A program made the translations under genes and the position numbers. Positions 10,488 to 23,721 of a stretch of 64,000 nt of DNA are shown one piece after another. The notes under the pieces are model-generated. The model saw nothing but the letters and a program-made list of their open reading frames with translations, had not been told where the DNA came from and ran no database searches. Source of the DNA: Streptococcus oralis (GTDB lineage: Bacteria; Bacillota; Bacilli; Lactobacillales; Streptococcaceae); NCBI RefSeq assembly GCF_016127915.1, contig NZ_CP066059.1, positions 1,508,001 to 1,572,000 of the forward strand, given 5' to 3'. How positions within the stretch are numbered: the first letter of the stretch is position 1; each line of letters starts with the position of its first letter.

Positions 10488-10883
10488 ATGTATAATAAAG
10501 TTATTCTTATTGGACGTTTAACGTCTACACCAGAATTGCACAAAACCAACAATGACAAGTCAGTAGCGCGCGCAACGATCGCTGTGAACCGTCGTTACAA
10601 AGACCAGAATGGGGAACGCGAAGCTGACTTTGTCAATCTTGTTCTTTGGGGAAAATTGGCTGAAACCTTGGCAAGCTACGCAACTAAAGGTAGTCTTATC
10701 TCTGTGGATGGAGAACTTCGTACCCGTCGCTTTGAGAAAAATGGCCAGATGAACTATGTGACTGAAGTTCTTGTGACAGGATTCCAACTTTTGGAAAGTC
10801 GTGCCCAACGAGCCATGCGTGAAAATAACGCTGGACAGGATTTGGCAGACTTGGTTTTGGAAGAGGAGGAATTGCCATTTTAA
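10488..10883 (+). CDS. ssbB: Competence-induced single-stranded DNA-binding protein
   Basis: OB-fold SSB of 131 residues (MYNKVILIGRLTSTPEL, then VNRRYKDQNGEREADFVNLVLWGK). It is shorter than the essential SsbA (about 156-170 residues) but keeps an acidic tip, DLVLEEEELPF, the partner-docking tail. In pneumococcus, SsbB (CilA) coats and stores incoming transforming DNA. The cin-box at 10459-10466 confirms the competence paralogue rather than replication SSB. An AGGAGGAAG ribosome-binding site precedes the ATG. The last base of its TAA is also the first base of a BOX repeat. Confidence 0.95.
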   Translation: MYNKVILIGRLTSTPELHKTNNDKSVARATIAVNRRYKDQNGEREADFVNLVLWGKLAETLASYATKGSLISVDGELRTRRFEKNGQMNYVTEVLVTGFQLLESRAQRAMRENNAGQDLADLVLEEEELPF

Positions 10884-11034
10884 TACTCTTCGAAAATCTC
10901 TTCTAACCCCGTCAGCTTCCCCTTGCCGTAGGTATAGGTAACTGACTTCGTCAGTCCTATCTACAACCTAAAAACTATATTTTTAGCAGCCTGCGTCTAG
11001 CTTCCTAGTTTGCACTTTGATTTTCATTGAGTAT
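10883..11034 (-). repeat. BOX element (boxA-boxB-boxC)
   Basis: 152-bp element with inverted ends ATACTC..GAAAATC and GATTTTC..GAGTAT. On the minus strand it reads boxA (TATACTCAATGAAAATCAAA...), one boxB carrying the ACTGACGAAGTCAGT hairpin, and boxC, with CTACGGCAAGGGGAAGCTGACG closely matching the sequence used for BOX-PCR typing. Size fits A-B-C with one boxB. It starts at the final A of the ssbB stop codon. Confidence 0.93.
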
Positions 11035-11041
11035 AAACATT

Positions 11042-11070
11042 AAAAAGTCTGAGTTGGTCTCAGGCTTTTT
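11042..11070 (+). terminator. Terminator downstream of ssbB and BOX
   Basis: AAAAAGTCTGAG / CTCAGGCTTTTT stem with TTGGT loop. The symmetric A/T flanks make it potentially bidirectional. Confidence 0.88.
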
Positions 11071-11095
11071 ATCTTGAGAAAGTCAGACTTTTTTC

Positions 11096-11161
11096 TTGAC
11101 TATTTCTGACCAAGTGATACAATAGAATTATGAATTAGCACTCATATACAAAGAGTGCTAA
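11096..11161 (+). promoter_or_regulatory. groESL promoter with CIRCE operator and possible CtsR site
   Basis: TTGACT (11096-11101) and extended -10 TGATACAAT (hexamer 11118-11123). The perfect CIRCE inverted repeat TTAGCACTC-N9-GAGTGCTAA spans 11135-11161, the HrcA repressor site. The -35 also lies in TTGACTATTTCTGACC (11096-11111), which resembles, with several mismatches, the direct heptads bound by CtsR. Confidence 0.93.
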
Positions 11162-11191
11162 TAATATGTATCTCATCATGGAGGAAAACAG

Positions 11192-11476
11192 ATGTTGAAA
11201 CCATTAGGAGACCGTGTGGTCTTGAAAGTCGAAGAAAAAGAACAAACTGTTGGAGGCTTTGTCCTTGCAGGCTCAGCCCAAGAAAAAACAAAAACAGCCC
11301 AAGTTGTAGCTACTGGACAAGGTGTTCGTACCTTGAACGGTGACTTGGTAGCTCCAAGCGTTAAGCCTGGAGACCGTGTCTTAGTTGAAGCACATGCAGG
11401 TCTTGATGTAAAAGATGGCGATGAAAAGTACATCATCGTTGGCGAAGCTAACATCTTGGCAATCATTGAAGAATAG
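11192..11476 (+). CDS. groES: Co-chaperonin GroES
   Basis: 94-residue Hsp10 lid of the GroEL chamber. It starts [21 protein letters not shown], with the mobile loop around [12 protein letters not shown] and the conserved PGDRVLVE. Normal length. A GGAGG ribosome-binding site precedes the ATG. First gene of the HrcA-controlled heat-shock operon; groEL follows after 15 nt. Confidence 0.98.
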   Translation: MLKPLGDRVVLKVEEKEQTVGGFVLAGSAQEKTKTAQVVATGQGVRTLNGDLVAPSVKPGDRVLVEAHAGLDVKDGDEKYIIVGEANILAIIEE

Positions 11477-13114
<1,638 letters not shown>

Positions 13115-13143
13115 GGTTTCAGATCAAACCATTCAATAAAAAT

Positions 13144-13176
13144 AAAAAAGGAGGGGATAGGTATCCCTCCTTTTTT
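13144..13176 (+). terminator. Terminator after groEL
   Basis: 12-bp stem AAAAAAGGAGGG / CCCTCCTTTTTT. Confidence 0.93.
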
Positions 13177-13251
13177 AGTATCCGGTTCAAAAATCGATTT
13201 GAGCTGGTTGGTGATATATGGTAAAATAACTAATAGTAAAAGGAGAAGAAC

Positions 13252-14019
13252 ATGATTGATGTAGAAGAAATTCTGAGCAAGATGAATCCCAATCAGAAGA
13301 TTAATTATGACCGTGTCATGCAGAAAATGGTTCAGGTTTGGGAGAAAAATGAGCAACGTCCCACTATTCTCATGCATGTCTGTTGTGCTCCTTGTAGTAC
13401 CTACACCCTAGAATACCTGACCAAATACGCGGATGTGACTATCTATTTTGCCAATTCCAATATCCATCCCAAGGCAGAATACCATAAGCGGGCTTACGTC
13501 ACCAAGAAATTTGTCAGTGATTTCAATGAGCGAACAGGAAATACGGTCCAGTATTTAGAAGCGCCCTACGAACCAAATGAATACCGGAAGTTAGTCAGAG
13601 GACTGGAAGAAGAACCAGAAGGCGGCGATCGTTGCAAGGTTTGTTTTGACTACCGTCTGGATAAAACAGCACAGGTAGCTATGGACTTGGGCTTCGACTA
13701 CTTTGGTTCAGCTTTGACCATCAGTCCCCATAAGAATTCTCAAACCATCAACAGCATCGGAATCGATGTGCAAAAGATTTATACTACCCACTATCTCCCA
13801 AGTGATTTCAAGAAAAACCAAGGCTACAAGCGTTCGGTGGAGATGTGCGAGGAGTATGATATTTATCGTCAATGTTATTGTGGATGCGTCTATGCAGCTC
13901 AAGCTCAGAACATTGATCTTGTTCAGGTTAAGAAGGATGCCACAGCTTTTTTGCTGGATAAGGATGTTGAAAAAGACTATTCTCATATCAAGTTTACTGT
14001 CACTAAATTAGATATATAG
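13252..14019 (+). CDS. queH: Epoxyqueuosine reductase QueH
   Basis: Formerly DUF208; reduces epoxyqueuosine to queuosine in the wobble position of GUN-anticodon tRNAs, replacing cobalamin-dependent QueG. The 255-residue protein has the family cysteine sets: MHVCCAPCS near residue 43, CKVCFDYR mid-protein, and CYCGC near residue 205, which ligate Fe-S and mononuclear iron. An AAAGGAGAAG ribosome-binding site precedes the ATG. A promoter TTGAGC (13199-13204) / TAAAAT (13222-13227), 17-bp spacer, fits. It is a single-gene unit ending in a terminator. Confidence 0.94.
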   Translation: MIDVEEILSKMNPNQKINYDRVMQKMVQVWEKNEQRPTILMHVCCAPCSTYTLEYLTKYADVTIYFANSNIHPKAEYHKRAYVTKKFVSDFNERTGNTVQYLEAPYEPNEYRKLVRGLEEEPEGGDRCKVCFDYRLDKTAQVAMDLGFDYFGSALTISPHKNSQTINSIGIDVQKIYTTHYLPSDFKKNQGYKRSVEMCEEYDIYRQCYCGCVYAAQAQNIDLVQVKKDATAFLLDKDVEKDYSHIKFTVTKLDI

Positions 14020-14024
14020 CAATT

Positions 14025-14049
14025 AACCCAGCTTCCAGGCTGGGTTTTT
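14025..14049 (+). terminator. Terminator after queH
   Basis: AACCCAGC / GCTGGGTT stem followed by T residues. Confidence 0.9.
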
Positions 14050-14052
14050 CAA

Positions 14053-14080
14053 ATAAAAAACCAGGGCTCTCACCCAGGTT
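14053..14080 (-). terminator. Terminator of the DUF402 gene
   Basis: On the minus strand, AACCTGGG / CCCTGGTT (one T-T mismatch) followed by six T residues, between the convergent queH and DUF402 genes. Confidence 0.82.
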
Positions 14081-14088
14081 TGACAACT

Positions 14089-14622
14089 TTACCGATTCTT
14101 TAGTTCTATGTAGCGTTTGTACCAAATGTTGACATAGGCCTCTGAGAAAGGACCGCGTCCATTGTTGATCCAATCAACAAGGATTTTAACATGCTCTTTC
14201 AAAATATAGTCTAAATCATCAGAATACTTCATTTTGCGTTTATGGCGCTCATATTCTTCAACGTCCAAGAGACGTTTTTCACCATCAGTGAAGACCTTGA
14301 CATCCAAATCGTAATCAATGTATTTCAGGGCTTCCTCATCTAGATAGTAGGGGCTAGCCATATTGCAATAGTAGGAAATCCCATTATCGCGAATCATAGC
14401 TATGATATTAAACCAATATTTTTTGTGAAAGTAAACAATAGCCGGTTCTCGAGTCACCCAACGACGACCGTCACTTTCGGTAACAAGTGTGTGGTCGTTG
14501 ACGCCGATAATGGCGTTCTCTGTTGTTTTTAGTACCATGGTGTCCCGCCAAGTACGGTGAAGACTCCCATCATGCTTATAACTTTGAATTGTAATAAAGT
14601 CGCCTTCTTTTGGAAGTTTCAT
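14089..14622 (-). CDS. DUF402 nucleoside tri-/diphosphate phosphatase
   Basis: 177-residue DUF402 protein. Members such as Staphylococcus aureus Sa1684/Ntdp and Bacillus YgaC hydrolyse nucleoside tri- and diphosphates using divalent metal. The sequence keeps the family core: [18 protein letters not shown] at the start, RPAI-like [21 protein letters not shown] in the middle, then [28 protein letters not shown] with the acidic metal-binding residues. The cellular role in streptococci is not settled. Only a weak ribosome-binding sequence precedes the ATG. Confidence 0.9.
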   Translation of the reverse strand: MKLPKEGDFITIQSYKHDGSLHRTWRDTMVLKTTENAIIGVNDHTLVTESDGRRWVTREPAIVYFHKKYWFNIIAMIRDNGISYYCNMASPYYLDEEALKYIDYDLDVKVFTDGEKRLLDVEEYERHKRKMKYSDDLDYILKEHVKILVDWINNGRGPFSEAYVNIWYKRYIELKNR

Positions 14623-14710
14623 AACTAACCAACTTTCTACAATTTATAAGTTTATCGTTTACTATTATATCATAAATCGGTCTAATTTTTTTGAATTTTA
14701 CACGAAAATA

Positions 14711-15487
14711 TTAAAGATATTCTCTGAGAGCGCTGGCTATATCCGAAAAATCATAGCCTTTTCGAGCTAAAACTTGGGTTAAACGCTTTTTAAGTTCGTA
14801 TCCTTCATACTTTCGAGCATATTTAGCATATTGTTTGTCTAGCTCTTTAAAAATGAGTTCTTGAGTCGTTTCTTGGTCGACTTGACTGTCCAAGTCATCA
14901 AAGGCACTTTTAGCATCAGCATAGGAGAAGCCTTTGTTGGTCAAGTTTTGAATAATCTTATCCTGCAAGGCACGAGCGGGAAGCTTTCCCGTGTATTTTT
15001 TAAGTAGTTTCTCCGCCACACGATGAGTAACCTCTGAAAAATCAAAATCCTTTAAAACCTCTTCAATAGTTGATTTGGCAATCCCTTTTTGAGATAGTTT
15101 TTGAGCTAGCACATAAGGTCCCTTATCTCCAGAAAGTTGATTGGCATTGATAATAGAGTAGGCATACTGACGATCATTAATCCAGTTGTCTTCTTTAAGA
15201 TTAGCGATAACTTGACTAGTTATTTTTTCATCAATATCATACTTTTTCAGATACTCTCGCACTTCCTTTTCAGTACGGGCCTTGAAGGATAAATGGTAGA
15301 GAGCGAGATTCTTACCATAAGAAAACTGGGCAAAATCCTGAATCTCGGTCAGTTCCTCTTTACTAATGACCTTATCTCGAGACAGCATAAAACGGACAAT
15401 AGTATCTTCCGTGATATAAGAGGTTTGCTGTCCATCTAGTTCCATCAGGTAAAGGCGTTTTTTCTTTTCAAGTTTTGTGATTTTCAT
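14711..15487 (-). CDS. recX: Regulatory protein RecX
   Basis: 258-residue RecX, which binds RecA filaments and modulates recombination and the SOS response. It consists of repeated three-helix modules typical of the long Gram-positive RecX proteins ([18 protein letters not shown], then [27 protein letters not shown], and similar helices to the C-terminus). The ATG at 15487 begins [19 protein letters not shown], the conserved start; an upstream ATG at 15580 would run into rlmD. A TATAAT lies exactly 6 nt before this ATG, so the transcript appears leaderless. Confidence 0.94.
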   Translation of the reverse strand: MKITKLEKKKRLYLMELDGQQTSYITEDTIVRFMLSRDKVISKEELTEIQDFAQFSYGKNLALYHLSFKARTEKEVREYLKKYDIDEKITSQVIANLKEDNWINDRQYAYSIINANQLSGDKGPYVLAQKLSQKGIAKSTIEEVLKDFDFSEVTHRVAEKLLKKYTGKLPARALQDKIIQNLTNKGFSYADAKSAFDDLDSQVDQETTQELIFKELDKQYAKYARKYEGYELKKRLTQVLARKGYDFSDIASALREYL

Positions 15488-15524
15488 AGTTCTATTATAC
15501 CCTAAAATGTGATAAGATAGGGGT
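15488..15524. promoter_or_regulatory. Divergent recX / rlmD promoters, both predicting leaderless mRNAs
   Basis: The whole gap is 37 bp. Minus strand: TATAAT at 15499-15494, then 6 nt, then the recX ATG. Plus strand: extended -10 TGATAAGAT (hexamer 15513-15518), then 6 nt, then the rlmD ATG at 15525. Neither gene has room for a leader with a usable ribosome-binding site; AGGGG lies only 1 nt before the rlmD ATG. Confidence 0.72.
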
Positions 15525-16886
15525 ATGAATCTGAAAGTCAAACAAAAAATACCTTTAAAAATCAAGCGGATGGGTATCAATGGTGAGGGAATCGGTTTCT
15601 ACCAGAAAACCCTCGTTTTTGTGCCAGGTGCCCTCAAAGGAGAAGATATCTATTGTCAGATTACTTCTATTAAACGTAACTTTGTTGAAGCAAAATTACT
15701 AAAGGTTAATAAGAAGTCAAAATTTCGAGTCGTACCAGCTTGTACGATTTATAATGAATGTGGTGGTTGCCAAATCATGCACCTCCACTATGATAAACAG
15801 TTAGAGTTCAAAACGGATCTGCTCCACCAAGCCCTGAAAAAATTTGCCCCTGCGGGATATGAAAACTATGAAATCCGTCCAACTATCGGAATGCAGGAAC
15901 CCAAGTACTACCGTGCTAAGCTTCAATTCCAGACTCGGAAATTTAAAAATCAGGTCAAGGCAGGTTTGTATGCGCAAAACTCTCATTATCTCGTAGAGTT
16001 GAAAGACTGCTTGGTGCAAGATAAGGAAACCCAAGTAATAGCGAATCGCCTAGCTGAACTTCTTACTTACCACCAAATTCCAATTACAGATGAGAGAAAA
16101 ACGCTCGGTGTTCGCACCATCATGGTACGCAGAGCAAGAAAAACGGGGCAAGTTCAGATTATCATTGTCACAAATCGCCAGCTTAATTTAAATCAACTGG
16201 TCGAAGATTTAGTCAATGATTTTCCAGAAGTTGTCACGGTTGCTGTCAATACAAATACAGCAAAAACAAGTGAAATCTATGGTGAAAAGACGGAAATTAT
16301 CTGGGGCCAAGAGAGCATTCAAGAAGAAGTACTCGACTATGAGTTTTCTCTCTCGCCCCGAGCTTTTTATCAACTTAATCCGGAGCAGACAGAAATTCTC
16401 TATAGTGAAGCAATTAAGGCTCTGGATGTCAGCAAAGAAGACCATCTAATCGATGCCTATTGCGGTGTTGGGACGATCGGATTTGCCTTCGCAAATAAGG
16501 TCAAGAGTCTCAGAGGAATGGATATTATTCCAGAAGCCATTGAAGATGCTAAGCGAAATGCTCAGAGAATGGGGTTTGACAATACCCATTACGAAGCGGG
16601 AACAGCTGAAGAGATTATTCCACGCTGGTATAAAGATGGCTACCGAGCAGATGCCCTGATAGTCGACCCTCCTCGTACAGGCTTAGATGATAAGCTGTTG
16701 AATACCATACTGACCTATGTTCCAGAAAGAATGGTCTATGTATCCTGCAATGTTTCGACCTTGGCGCGAGATTTGGTTAAACTAGTAAAAGTCTATGATC
16801 TCCAGTATATCCAGTCGGTTGATATGTTTCCTCACACTGCACGAACAGAAGCAGTTGTTAAGTTAGTGAAGAAAAGAAAAAATTAA
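15525..16886 (+). CDS. rlmD: 23S rRNA (uracil-5-)-methyltransferase, RlmD/RumA family
   Basis: SAM-dependent methyltransferase of the TrmA/RumA family, 453 residues, forming m5U in 23S rRNA. An N-terminal TRAM domain ([26 protein letters not shown]) is followed by the Fe-S cysteine cluster ([16 protein letters not shown]), the SAM-binding [23 protein letters not shown], and the catalytic Cys in [13 protein letters not shown]. It is divergent from recX over a 37-bp gap and is followed directly by the tRNA-Glu/rRNA region. Whether it acts at U1939, U747 or both (as in RlmCD enzymes) cannot be read off. Confidence 0.93.
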   Translation: MNLKVKQKIPLKIKRMGINGEGIGFYQKTLVFVPGALKGEDIYCQITSIKRNFVEAKLLKVNKKSKFRVVPACTIYNECGGCQIMHLHYDKQLEFKTDLLHQALKKFAPAGYENYEIRPTIGMQEPKYYRAKLQFQTRKFKNQVKAGLYAQNSHYLVELKDCLVQDKETQVIANRLAELLTYHQIPITDERKTLGVRTIMVRRARKTGQVQIIIVTNRQLNLNQLVEDLVNDFPEVVTVAVNTNTAKTSEIYGEKTEIIWGQESIQEEVLDYEFSLSPRAFYQLNPEQTEILYSEAIKALDVSKEDHLIDAYCGVGTIGFAFANKVKSLRGMDIIPEAIEDAKRNAQRMGFDNTHYEAGTAEEIIPRWYKDGYRADALIVDPPRTGLDDKLLNTILTYVPERMVYVSCNVSTLARDLVKLVKVYDLQYIQSVDMFPHTARTEAVVKLVKKRKN

Positions 16887-16904
16887 CTTCACTGAAAAAA
16901 GTTC

Positions 16905-16932
16905 TTGACAAAGGTAAAAAAGTAGGTATAAT
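16905..16932 (+). promoter_or_regulatory. tRNA-Glu promoter
   Basis: TTGACA (16905-16910) and TATAAT (16927-16932), 16-bp spacer, just upstream of tRNA-Glu. Confidence 0.88.
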
Positions 16933-16952
16933 AGAAAGAGTTGAAAAGCTCA

Positions 16953-17024
16953 GGTCCGTTGGTCAAGGGGTTAAGACACCGCCTTTTCACGGCGGTAACA
17001 CGGGTTCGAATCCCGTACGGACTA
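16953..17024 (+). tRNA. tRNA-Glu (TTC)
   Basis: Cloverleaf with acceptor GGTCCGT / ACGGACT, anticodon TTC in CTTTTCACG, T-arm GGTTCGAATCC. CCA not encoded. It has its own consensus promoter and lies just upstream of the rRNA promoter. Confidence 0.96.
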
Positions 17025-17071
17025 TGGTGTATTGCGGTTAAAAAAACTTGAAAAAAAGTTCAAAAAATCTG

Positions 17072-17100
17072 TTGACAGAGACAGATGGCTGTGATATACT
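17072..17100 (+). promoter_or_regulatory. rRNA operon promoter
   Basis: TTGACA (17072-17077), 17-bp spacer, TATACT (17095-17100), an almost perfect sigma-A promoter about 155 nt upstream of 16S. Confidence 0.9.
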
Positions 17101-17255
17101 AATATAGTTGTCGCTTGAGAGAGAATGAGTGACAAAGACCTTTGAAAACTGAACAAGACGAACCAATGTGCAGGGCACTATAACTGAGGTTATAGTACTG
17201 AACAATGAAAAAACAATAAATCTGTCAGTGACAGAAATGAGTGAGAACTCAAACT

Positions 17256-18810
<1,555 letters not shown>

Positions 18811-18855
18811 ATAAGGAACTGCACATTGGTCTTGTTTAGTCTTGAGAGGTCTTGT

Positions 18856-18928
18856 GGGGCCTTAGCTCAGCTGGGAGAGCGCCTGCTTTGCACGCAGGAG
18901 GTCAGCGGTTCGATCCCGCTAGGCTCCA
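18856..18928 (+). tRNA. tRNA-Ala (TGC)
   Basis: Acceptor GGGGCCT / AGGCTCC, anticodon TGC in CTTTGCACG. It lies in the 16S-23S spacer, the usual streptococcal arrangement. CCA not encoded. Confidence 0.97.
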
Positions 18929-19051
18929 TTGGTGAGAGATCACCAAGTAATGCACATTGAAAATTGAATATCTATATCAAATAGTAACAAGAAAATAAAC
19001 CGAAACGCTGTAGTATTAATAAGAGTTTATGACTGAAAGGTCAGAAAATAA

Positions 19052-21953
<2,902 letters not shown>

Positions 21954-22028
21954 GTAACTGAGAATACGAAGTGTAAGGTTTTCTTGAGATTTGATAGATA
22001 TTCAATTTTGAGTAGGTATTACTCAGAG

Positions 22029-22143
22029 TTAAGTGACGATAGCCTAGGAGATACACCTGTACCCATGCCGAACACAGCAGTTAAGCCCTAGAACGCCGGA
22101 AGTAGTTGGGGGTTGCCCCCTGTGAGATATGGAAGTCGCTTAG
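22029..22143 (+). rRNA. rrf: 5S ribosomal RNA
   Basis: About 115 nt, starting AAGTGACGATAGCC, with CCGAACACAGCAGTTAAGC in the middle and closing on GAAGTCGCTTAG, which pairs with the 5' end. It follows 23S directly and precedes tRNA-Val. Confidence 0.95.
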
Positions 22144-22148
22144 CTCGA

Positions 22149-22221
22149 GGGAGTTTAGCTCAGCTGGGAGAGCATCTGCCTTACAAGCAGAGGGTCAGCG
22201 GTTCGATCCCGTTAACTCCCA
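22149..22221 (+). tRNA. tRNA-Val (TAC)
   Basis: Acceptor GGGAGTT / AACTCCC, anticodon TAC. First of 17 tRNAs following 5S. CCA not encoded. Confidence 0.96.
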
Positions 22222-22223
22222 TA

Positions 22224-22296
22224 GGTCCCGTAGTGTAGCGGTTATCACGTCGCCCTGTCACGGCGAAGATCGCGGGTTCGATTCCCGTCGGGACCG
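22224..22296 (+). tRNA. tRNA-Asp (GTC)
   Basis: Acceptor GGTCCCG / CGGGACC, anticodon GTC, discriminator G as expected for Asp. Confidence 0.96.
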
Positions 22297-22320
22297 TTTA
22301 AGATAACGGCAGTTATTTTA

Positions 22321-22393
22321 GACTCGTTAGCTCAGTTGGTAGAGCAATTGACTTTTAATCAATGGGTCACTGGTTCGAGCCCAGTACGGGTCA
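22321..22393 (+). tRNA. tRNA-Lys (TTT)
   Basis: Acceptor GACTCGT / ACGGGTC, anticodon TTT in CTTTTAA. Confidence 0.96.
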
Positions 22394-22398
22394 TATTT

Positions 22399-22480
22399 GC
22401 GGGTTTGGCGGAATTGGCAGACGCACCAGATTTAGGATCTGGCGCTTAACGGCGTGGGGGTTCAAGTCCCTTAACCCGCA
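22399..22480 (+). tRNA. tRNA-Leu (TAG)
   Basis: Class II tRNA with long variable arm; acceptor GCGGGTT / AACCCGC, anticodon TAG. Confidence 0.96.
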
Positions 22481-22492
22481 TAATAGAAAGTA

Positions 22493-22565
22493 GCCGGCTT
22501 AGCTCAGTTGGTAGAGCATCTGATTTGTAATCAGAGGGTCGCGTGTTCAAGTCATGTAGCCGGCA
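22493..22565 (+). tRNA. tRNA-Thr (TGT)
   Basis: Acceptor GCCGGCT / AGCCGGC, anticodon TGT in TTTGTAA. Confidence 0.96.
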
Positions 22566-22592
22566 TTTTTTTATATAGAATAAGAGGTCGAT

Positions 22593-22664
22593 GCGAACGT
22601 AGTTCAGTGGTAGAACACCACCTTGCCAAGGTGGGGGTCGCGGGTTCGAATCCCGTCGTTCGCT
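22593..22664 (+). tRNA. tRNA-Gly (GCC)
   Basis: Acceptor GCGAACG / CGTTCGC, anticodon GCC. Confidence 0.96.
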
Positions 22665-22671
22665 TAGAGAG

Positions 22672-22757
22672 GCCGGGGTGGCGGAACTGGCAGACGCACA
22701 GGACTTAAAATCCTGCGATTGGTAACGATCGTACCGGTTCGATTCCGGTCCTCGGCA
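22672..22757 (+). tRNA. tRNA-Leu (TAA)
   Basis: Class II tRNA; acceptor GCCGGGG / CCTCGGC with one G-T wobble, anticodon TAA. Confidence 0.95.
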
Positions 22758-22768
22758 TATAATGATGA

Positions 22769-22842
22769 GCACCCTTAGCTCAACTGGATAGAGTACCTGA
22801 CTACGAATCAGGCGGTTAGAGGTTCGACTCCTCTAGGGTGCA
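22769..22842 (+). tRNA. tRNA-Arg (ACG)
   Basis: Acceptor GCACCCT / AGGGTGC, anticodon ACG, which is normally edited to ICG by TadA. Confidence 0.96.
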
Positions 22843-22857
22843 TTTTTTTATTTAACG

Positions 22858-22931
22858 CGGGAAGTAGCTCAGCTTGGTAGAGTACTTGGTTTGGGACCAA
22901 GGTGTCGCAGGTTCGAATCCTGTCTTCCCGA
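22858..22931 (+). tRNA. tRNA-Pro (TGG)
   Basis: Acceptor CGGGAAG / CTTCCCG, anticodon TGG. Confidence 0.96.
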
Positions 22932-22936
22932 TTTAT

Positions 22937-23010
22937 GGCGGTGTAGCTCAGCTGGCTAGAGCGTCCGGTTCATACCCGGGAGGTCGGGGGTTCGATCCCC
23001 TTCGCCGCTA
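22937..23010 (+). tRNA. tRNA-Met elongator (CAT)
   Basis: Acceptor GGCGGTG / TTCGCCGCT region, anticodon CAT in TTCATAC. The body matches Gram-positive elongator tRNA-Met, not the initiator or Ile2 type. Confidence 0.9.
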
Positions 23011-23023
23011 TATTGATCTTGTT

Positions 23024-23097
23024 GGACCTTTAGCTCAGCTGGTTAGAGCTCTCGGCTCATAACCGAGTGGTCGTAGGTTCAAGTCCTACAAGGTCCA
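23024..23097 (+). tRNA. tRNA-Ile2 (CAT, lysidine-modified)
   Basis: Genomic anticodon CAT, but the body (acceptor GGACCTT / AAGGTCC) matches the Gram-positive AUA-reading tRNA-Ile whose C34 is converted to lysidine by TilS. By anticodon alone it would be called Met. Confidence 0.85.
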
Positions 23098-23108
23098 TTG
23101 TAAATAAT

Positions 23109-23198
23109 GGAGGATTACCCAAGTCCGGCTGAAGGGAACGGTCTTGAAAACCGTCAGGCGTGTAAAAGCGTGCGTGGGTTCGAATCCCACATCCTCCT
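23109..23198 (+). tRNA. tRNA-Ser (TGA)
   Basis: Class II tRNA with long variable arm; acceptor GGAGGAT / ATCCTCC, anticodon TGA. Confidence 0.95.
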
Positions 23199-23209
23199 TT
23201 TTATATTAA

Positions 23210-23283
<74 letters not shown>

Positions 23284-23286
23284 TTT

Positions 23287-23359
23287 GGCTCGGTAGCTCA
23301 GTTGGTAGAGCAATGGATTGAAGCTCCATGTGTCGGCGGTTCGATTCCGTCTCGCGCCA
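23287..23359 (+). tRNA. tRNA-Phe (GAA)
   Basis: Anticodon GAA in TTGAAGC. Acceptor GGCTCGG / TCGCGCC contains a T-C mismatch at position 4-69 and a G-T at 7-66; all other arms are normal. Confidence 0.93.
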
Positions 23360-23375
23360 TATTTTGTTTTATTAA

Positions 23376-23446
23376 GCGGGTGTAGTTTAGTGGTAAAACT
23401 ACAGCCTTCCAAGCTGTTGTCGCGAGTTCGATTCTCGTCACCCGCT
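23376..23446 (+). tRNA. tRNA-Gly (TCC)
   Basis: Acceptor GCGGGTG / CACCCGC, anticodon TCC. Confidence 0.96.
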
Positions 23447-23479
23447 TTGAACGAAAGTTCATACCAAGTTTTTGAACTT

Positions 23480-23553
<74 letters not shown>

Positions 23554-23559
23554 TTAATA

Positions 23560-23647
23560 GGAGAATTACTCAAGAGGCTGAAGAGGACGGTTTGCTAAAT
23601 CGTTAGGTCGGGTAACCGGCGCGGGGGTTCGAATCCCCCATTCTCCG
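23560..23647 (+). tRNA. tRNA-Ser (GCT)
   Basis: Class II tRNA; acceptor GGAGAAT / ATTCTCC, anticodon GCT. Last tRNA of the array, followed by a terminator. Confidence 0.95.
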
Positions 23648-23653
23648 TACGTT

Positions 23654-23676
23654 AAGAGCTGCTAGGCTCTTTTTTT
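23654..23676 (+). terminator. Terminator of the rRNA-tRNA array
   Basis: AGAGC / GCTCT stem followed by eight T residues. Confidence 0.88.
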
Positions 23677-23682
23677 GTATTT

Positions 23683-23720
23683 AAATCCCCCTTCTAAATC
23701 GTTAAAAGGGGGATTTTTTT
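23683..23720. terminator. Second terminator between the tRNA array and birA
   Basis: AAATCCCCCTT / AAGGGGGATTT stem with a T run on the plus strand. It can back up the array terminator; on the minus strand (birA) it has only a short T run. Confidence 0.82.
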
Positions 23721-23721
23721 A

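Noticed and set aside
10883..11034. RUP element instead of BOX
   Set aside because: The boxA/B/C order, internal ACTGACGAAGTCAGT hairpin and near match to the BOX typing sequence identify BOX.
22446..22772. 108-codon minus-strand frame across the tRNA array, and similar plus-strand frames at 22106-22306 and 22508-22708
   Set aside because: They are translations of tRNA genes, a known source of spurious hypothetical proteins.
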